Of a DNA stretch of 64,000 bases, positions 61,310 to 64,000 are shown piece by piece. The translations under genes and the position numbers were made by a program. The first letter of the stretch is position 1. Every line of letters starts with the position of its first letter. This stretch comes from Brachynemurus nebulosus (lineage: Eukaryota; Arthropoda; Insecta; Neuroptera; Myrmeleontidae): positions 17,958,725 through 18,022,724 of the forward strand of contig JAPWDM010000001.1 in assembly GCA_035578155.1 (NCBI GenBank), read 5' to 3'. A model generated the notes under the pieces. The model had not been told where the DNA came from. It saw only the letters and a list, made by a program, of their open reading frames with translations, and ran no database searches.

Positions 61310-62085
61310 TATTTATTAGGGAAGATTAAAAAAAATGTTTATTTTTAATTTTTGCGTCGGAGTATGTTTATATAACAATAAAACAAAAGTGGTACTTTGC
61401 GAAGTAAAATATTTGTTTATTATTTACAAATATGGAATACCATAAAGTAACGCTCAAATCTATTAATAAAACAAAAATTGATCAACTAAAAAAAAAAACA
61501 TCGGGTATCTATAAACTAAATTGTCAAGATTGCGATACCTTCTATATTGGTCAAACTGGTAGGTCAACAACTGAACTCTAGCGAGCAGAACATTGACTGT
61601 GATTTCGTCAGGCATGTAACACACAGAACACCTTTCAGAATAAAATATCAGAGTTTTACATGAATCACATAAAGGACCAAAATTATCCATATTAGATACA
61701 ATAGAAGTTCACAAACATACTTCCGATCAACGTACTTTCTTAGTTCTATTTGTTACGTTTCTAAATGTTTGTTCTTGATCAAGTATTGTCACGTGGTGTA
61801 AGTCAACTCAACTCCTCCCCTACTACCTATTTCAATGGAAATATTTAGTACATAAGGCATGAAACCTAGTATAATATTCATTTGTCTGATGATGATTATA
61901 TGGATCGAAACATGTTGCAAAATTAATTGAATAAAAGTGGTATTTTTGGAAAGTAAAGTATTTTATTAATTGCTAGCAAACGGTAATGCTCAAGTCAATT
62001 AAATTCTATAGTATAGTATTTGGAAAGATTAAAAAAGGTTTAATTTTTACATCGGATATTTCAGTATAACTATCTTTTTTCCAAT
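61310..62085 (+). mobile_element. Penelope-like element remnant in head-to-tail arrangement
   Basis: A GIY-YIG fragment (61432-61581) lies between direct repeats. Segment Y (AAAAGTGGTA..., about 61385-61457 and 61934-62003) flanks it, and segment X (TAGTATTT...AAGATTAAAAAA..., about 61311-61380 and 62027-62085) lies before the left Y and after the right Y. The order X-Y-ORF-Y-X is what a partial tandem copy of a terminally repeated Penelope-like element gives. Most of the reverse transcriptase is missing. Confidence 0.65.
61432..61581 (+). pseudogene. GIY-YIG endonuclease fragment of a Penelope-like element
   Basis: A 49-codon frame from ATG at 61432 contains SGIYKLNCQDCDTFYIGQTG at about residues 24-43: the GIY motif, a CxxC pair and the YIG motif followed by QTGRS, a combination characteristic of Penelope-like endonucleases. 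The frame stops at 61579. The expected downstream EH motif is visible just past the stop (RAEH). The minus-strand 75-codon frame over the same bases is a shadow. Confidence 0.8.
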
Positions 62086-64000
62086 ACTCTCATCTGTCAT
62101 GCTTTGTTTGAAGAAATTTTTGATAATATTCTACCGCCAAATGATTCACTTTTATATACAAAATATTTTAATGTAAAATTAACCTTGACCGAAACAAGGC
62201 AGTTATAGAAATATAATAGAAATATATAAAAAAAAATTAGGTGCTGGTCCTGAATTATTGATTTTCAAAGTAGATATATTAATGAAATTAGTTAAAATAA
62301 CTAGATAATTTACATTTGGTACAAAATAAGTAACAAAATTTGAAAAATAAACAATAGTATATTATTCAACGAGCTAGTAATGATAGCTATTACTCACGAT
62401 GATGAAATTGCGACACGAGCCGAGCTTGCGAGGCGAGTGTCGTAATACATCTGAGTGAATAATAGTCATTGCAAGCGAGTAGAATACGATATTTTTTCTA
62501 CGACTTTTTTCCTTTTTGATTTAAATAAAATTAAATATAAATTTTAAATCAAATTTTTAATCTATTTCTAATTTCATTAAATGTTTGTAGGTATAATATG
62601 TATAAAGCGATCAAAACAAAATATATACTACTTTGTTTACTTGAACGTTACTACGTAACGTGTATTAAATTAAAACCTGATACATACATTATACATAAAA
62701 CAATCGCAAACCCACTGAATAATGGTTAATACTGTTATTTCATTGGTCAAAAAGATATTGAATAATAGTCATTCCTCCACACCTTTGAATAATGCTTAAC
62801 TTTCTCAACAATTAACAAATATATATTGAGTGTGTTCTTCAACAGGAGTAGAAAAAAATAATTATATTAAACCGAATATAATGTTAGAGTAACTATAATA
62901 ATTAATTATTTAAAAATAATATTTAGTTATTTGAAAAATGACAATTCATATATTAATATAGTTGATGGTCAAGTGACAATTAGCTACCGATATATAAATA
63001 GCTGTGTGCAGTCAAAGATACTAAAATTTTAATAAACTGGATATGGATTTACTTCACCGGTCTAATATATAGTAATCTTGGTCTAACCTTCTTAGTAGGT
63101 ATTAATTACTTTATATGCAAACCAATTCCAGTAAATAAGTATCATTTCTGATGGTGAGGTGAAACTTAAAAGTTAGTACGTAATCTTATAATTCATTTAT
63201 TAGATTACGTACTCTTATAATTCATTTATTATATTGAAAGTGACAACAAAAATTAATATTTTCATAGGTATTTTCTATCATACGAATCATACGAAATTTC
63301 ATGTTAATTTTTAATTAATTTTTTTATAGTGGTAATAATAAATAAACATAGTATTTATTAAATAAATTACATTGTAAGAGTTTTCTGATGTGATGCACTA
63401 ATAATTTTACTTTGCACACAATTTTGAATTTTGATTTTGTTTACAACAATTATCGTTTTAGACAAACGGTTATAAAAATTCATAATCCTACACTTTTAAT
63501 ATTAACATAACTGTGTTTACATATTAATTGACACAATTGCATCAATTTCTTTATTAATGAAGTTTCATGTCTCTCACATTTTCTGAAAATAAGTTGTTAA
63601 TTTTCCTTAAAGATCTCGTAAAATTATGCAAACTCATTTTATTATTATATTATACTTACGGGCTGTTTGCATGCTTCATGTTCTCTTGCTTGTACTCTTT
63701 CTTTACTTATTATATACAGCCCCCACTATCTTATCATTCGTCTCCCCTCCCCCTTCTTCCTACCGCCATACTCACACCTCCACCACTTTATTTATAAATG
63801 ATATTTTATGATATAAATATTCGACATTTTATTACGATACTAAAAATGAAGAAAGAAGAAAAGACGGGAAAGGATGGATGGTATGGCGTAAGAATGATGA
63901 AATAAGATTTTTATTGCAATTATTATTTCATTATATTGTCGTGCAGTAACATAAAAAAGAAATTTTTAATATTAAAATTTTTCCATTGAGAGCAGATTTT
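62086..64000. other. AT-rich DNA with small hairpins, no gene
   Basis: A hairpin at 62411-62442 (CGACAC...GTGTCG with GAGC/GCGAG inner bases) lies between inverted TGAATAATAGTCATT-like words around 62380 and 62460; related TTGAATAATRSTYA words recur at 62715, 62758 and 62784. A pyrimidine-rich tract occupies 63730-63785. Open frames here are short and low-complexity. Confidence 0.4.

Overview
The window looks like insect nuclear DNA from an AT-rich genome. It holds no bacterial-style gene arrangement, no rRNA and no canonical tRNA. I found no host protein-coding gene I can defend. What is recognisable is almost all transposable elements (TEs): a BEL/Pao LTR retrotransposon, tRNA-derived SINEs, a Penelope-like remnant with a GIY-YIG motif, Helitron-type 3' ends, a dead mariner, and many short DNA elements whose target-site duplications can be read directly. 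An insect, perhaps a hemipteran, is an inference from this mixture. The species cannot be fixed from the sequence. The stretch is probably intergenic or within a long intron.

Layout. 1-7.2 kb: a hAT miniature element with a perfect 8-bp target duplication, a 1.7-kb non-coding repeat (family A) with an embedded (TA)n, a (TA)n/(AC)n block and a 257-bp inverted-repeat element. 7.2-19.35 kb: a composite block between two CACTCTAAG-type ends. Inside it lie a three-unit SINE tandem array, a fold-back repeat (family R1), a pogo-like deletion element and a complete BEL/Pao insertion (12397-18970, minus strand). The BEL element has 195-bp LTRs, ATCTT target duplications and a broken pol. 19.35-31 kb: mostly unrecognised AT-rich DNA, with R1 copies, a 236-bp TA-target MITE whose near-empty paralogous site lies 300 bp away, a SINE and a minisatellite. 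32-44 kb: a dense TE cluster with an 815-bp fold-back, tandem Helitron-like units, a mariner split by a TTAA-flanked element, three more TTAA-flanked elements, a second hAT miniature element and family A copy 2. 45-46.2 kb: a fold-back holding family A copy 3. 47.7-60.4 kb: five TA-flanked or probably TA-flanked inverted-repeat elements. Two of these carry pogo/Tigger-like transposase C-terminal scraps. 61.3-62.1 kb: a head-to-tail Penelope-like remnant.

The most notable pattern is a set of at least five TIR elements (10845-12198, 47698-48754, 52116-53438, 54479-55003, 59436-60371). Each has its own short phrase in the terminal repeat that recurs inside the element in both orientations. Three of them keep fragments that read like the ends of a pogo-type transposase. 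I interpret the phrases as possible transposase-binding iterons that diverged between sub-families. A second pattern is a pair of elements, 1.6 kb and about 12 kb apart end to end, sharing the terminal consensus CACTC-(T/A)-(A/G)-AGAAA with TA flanks.

Limits. All repeat comparisons were made by eye, with no alignment software or database search. Boundaries without a target duplication are approximate.
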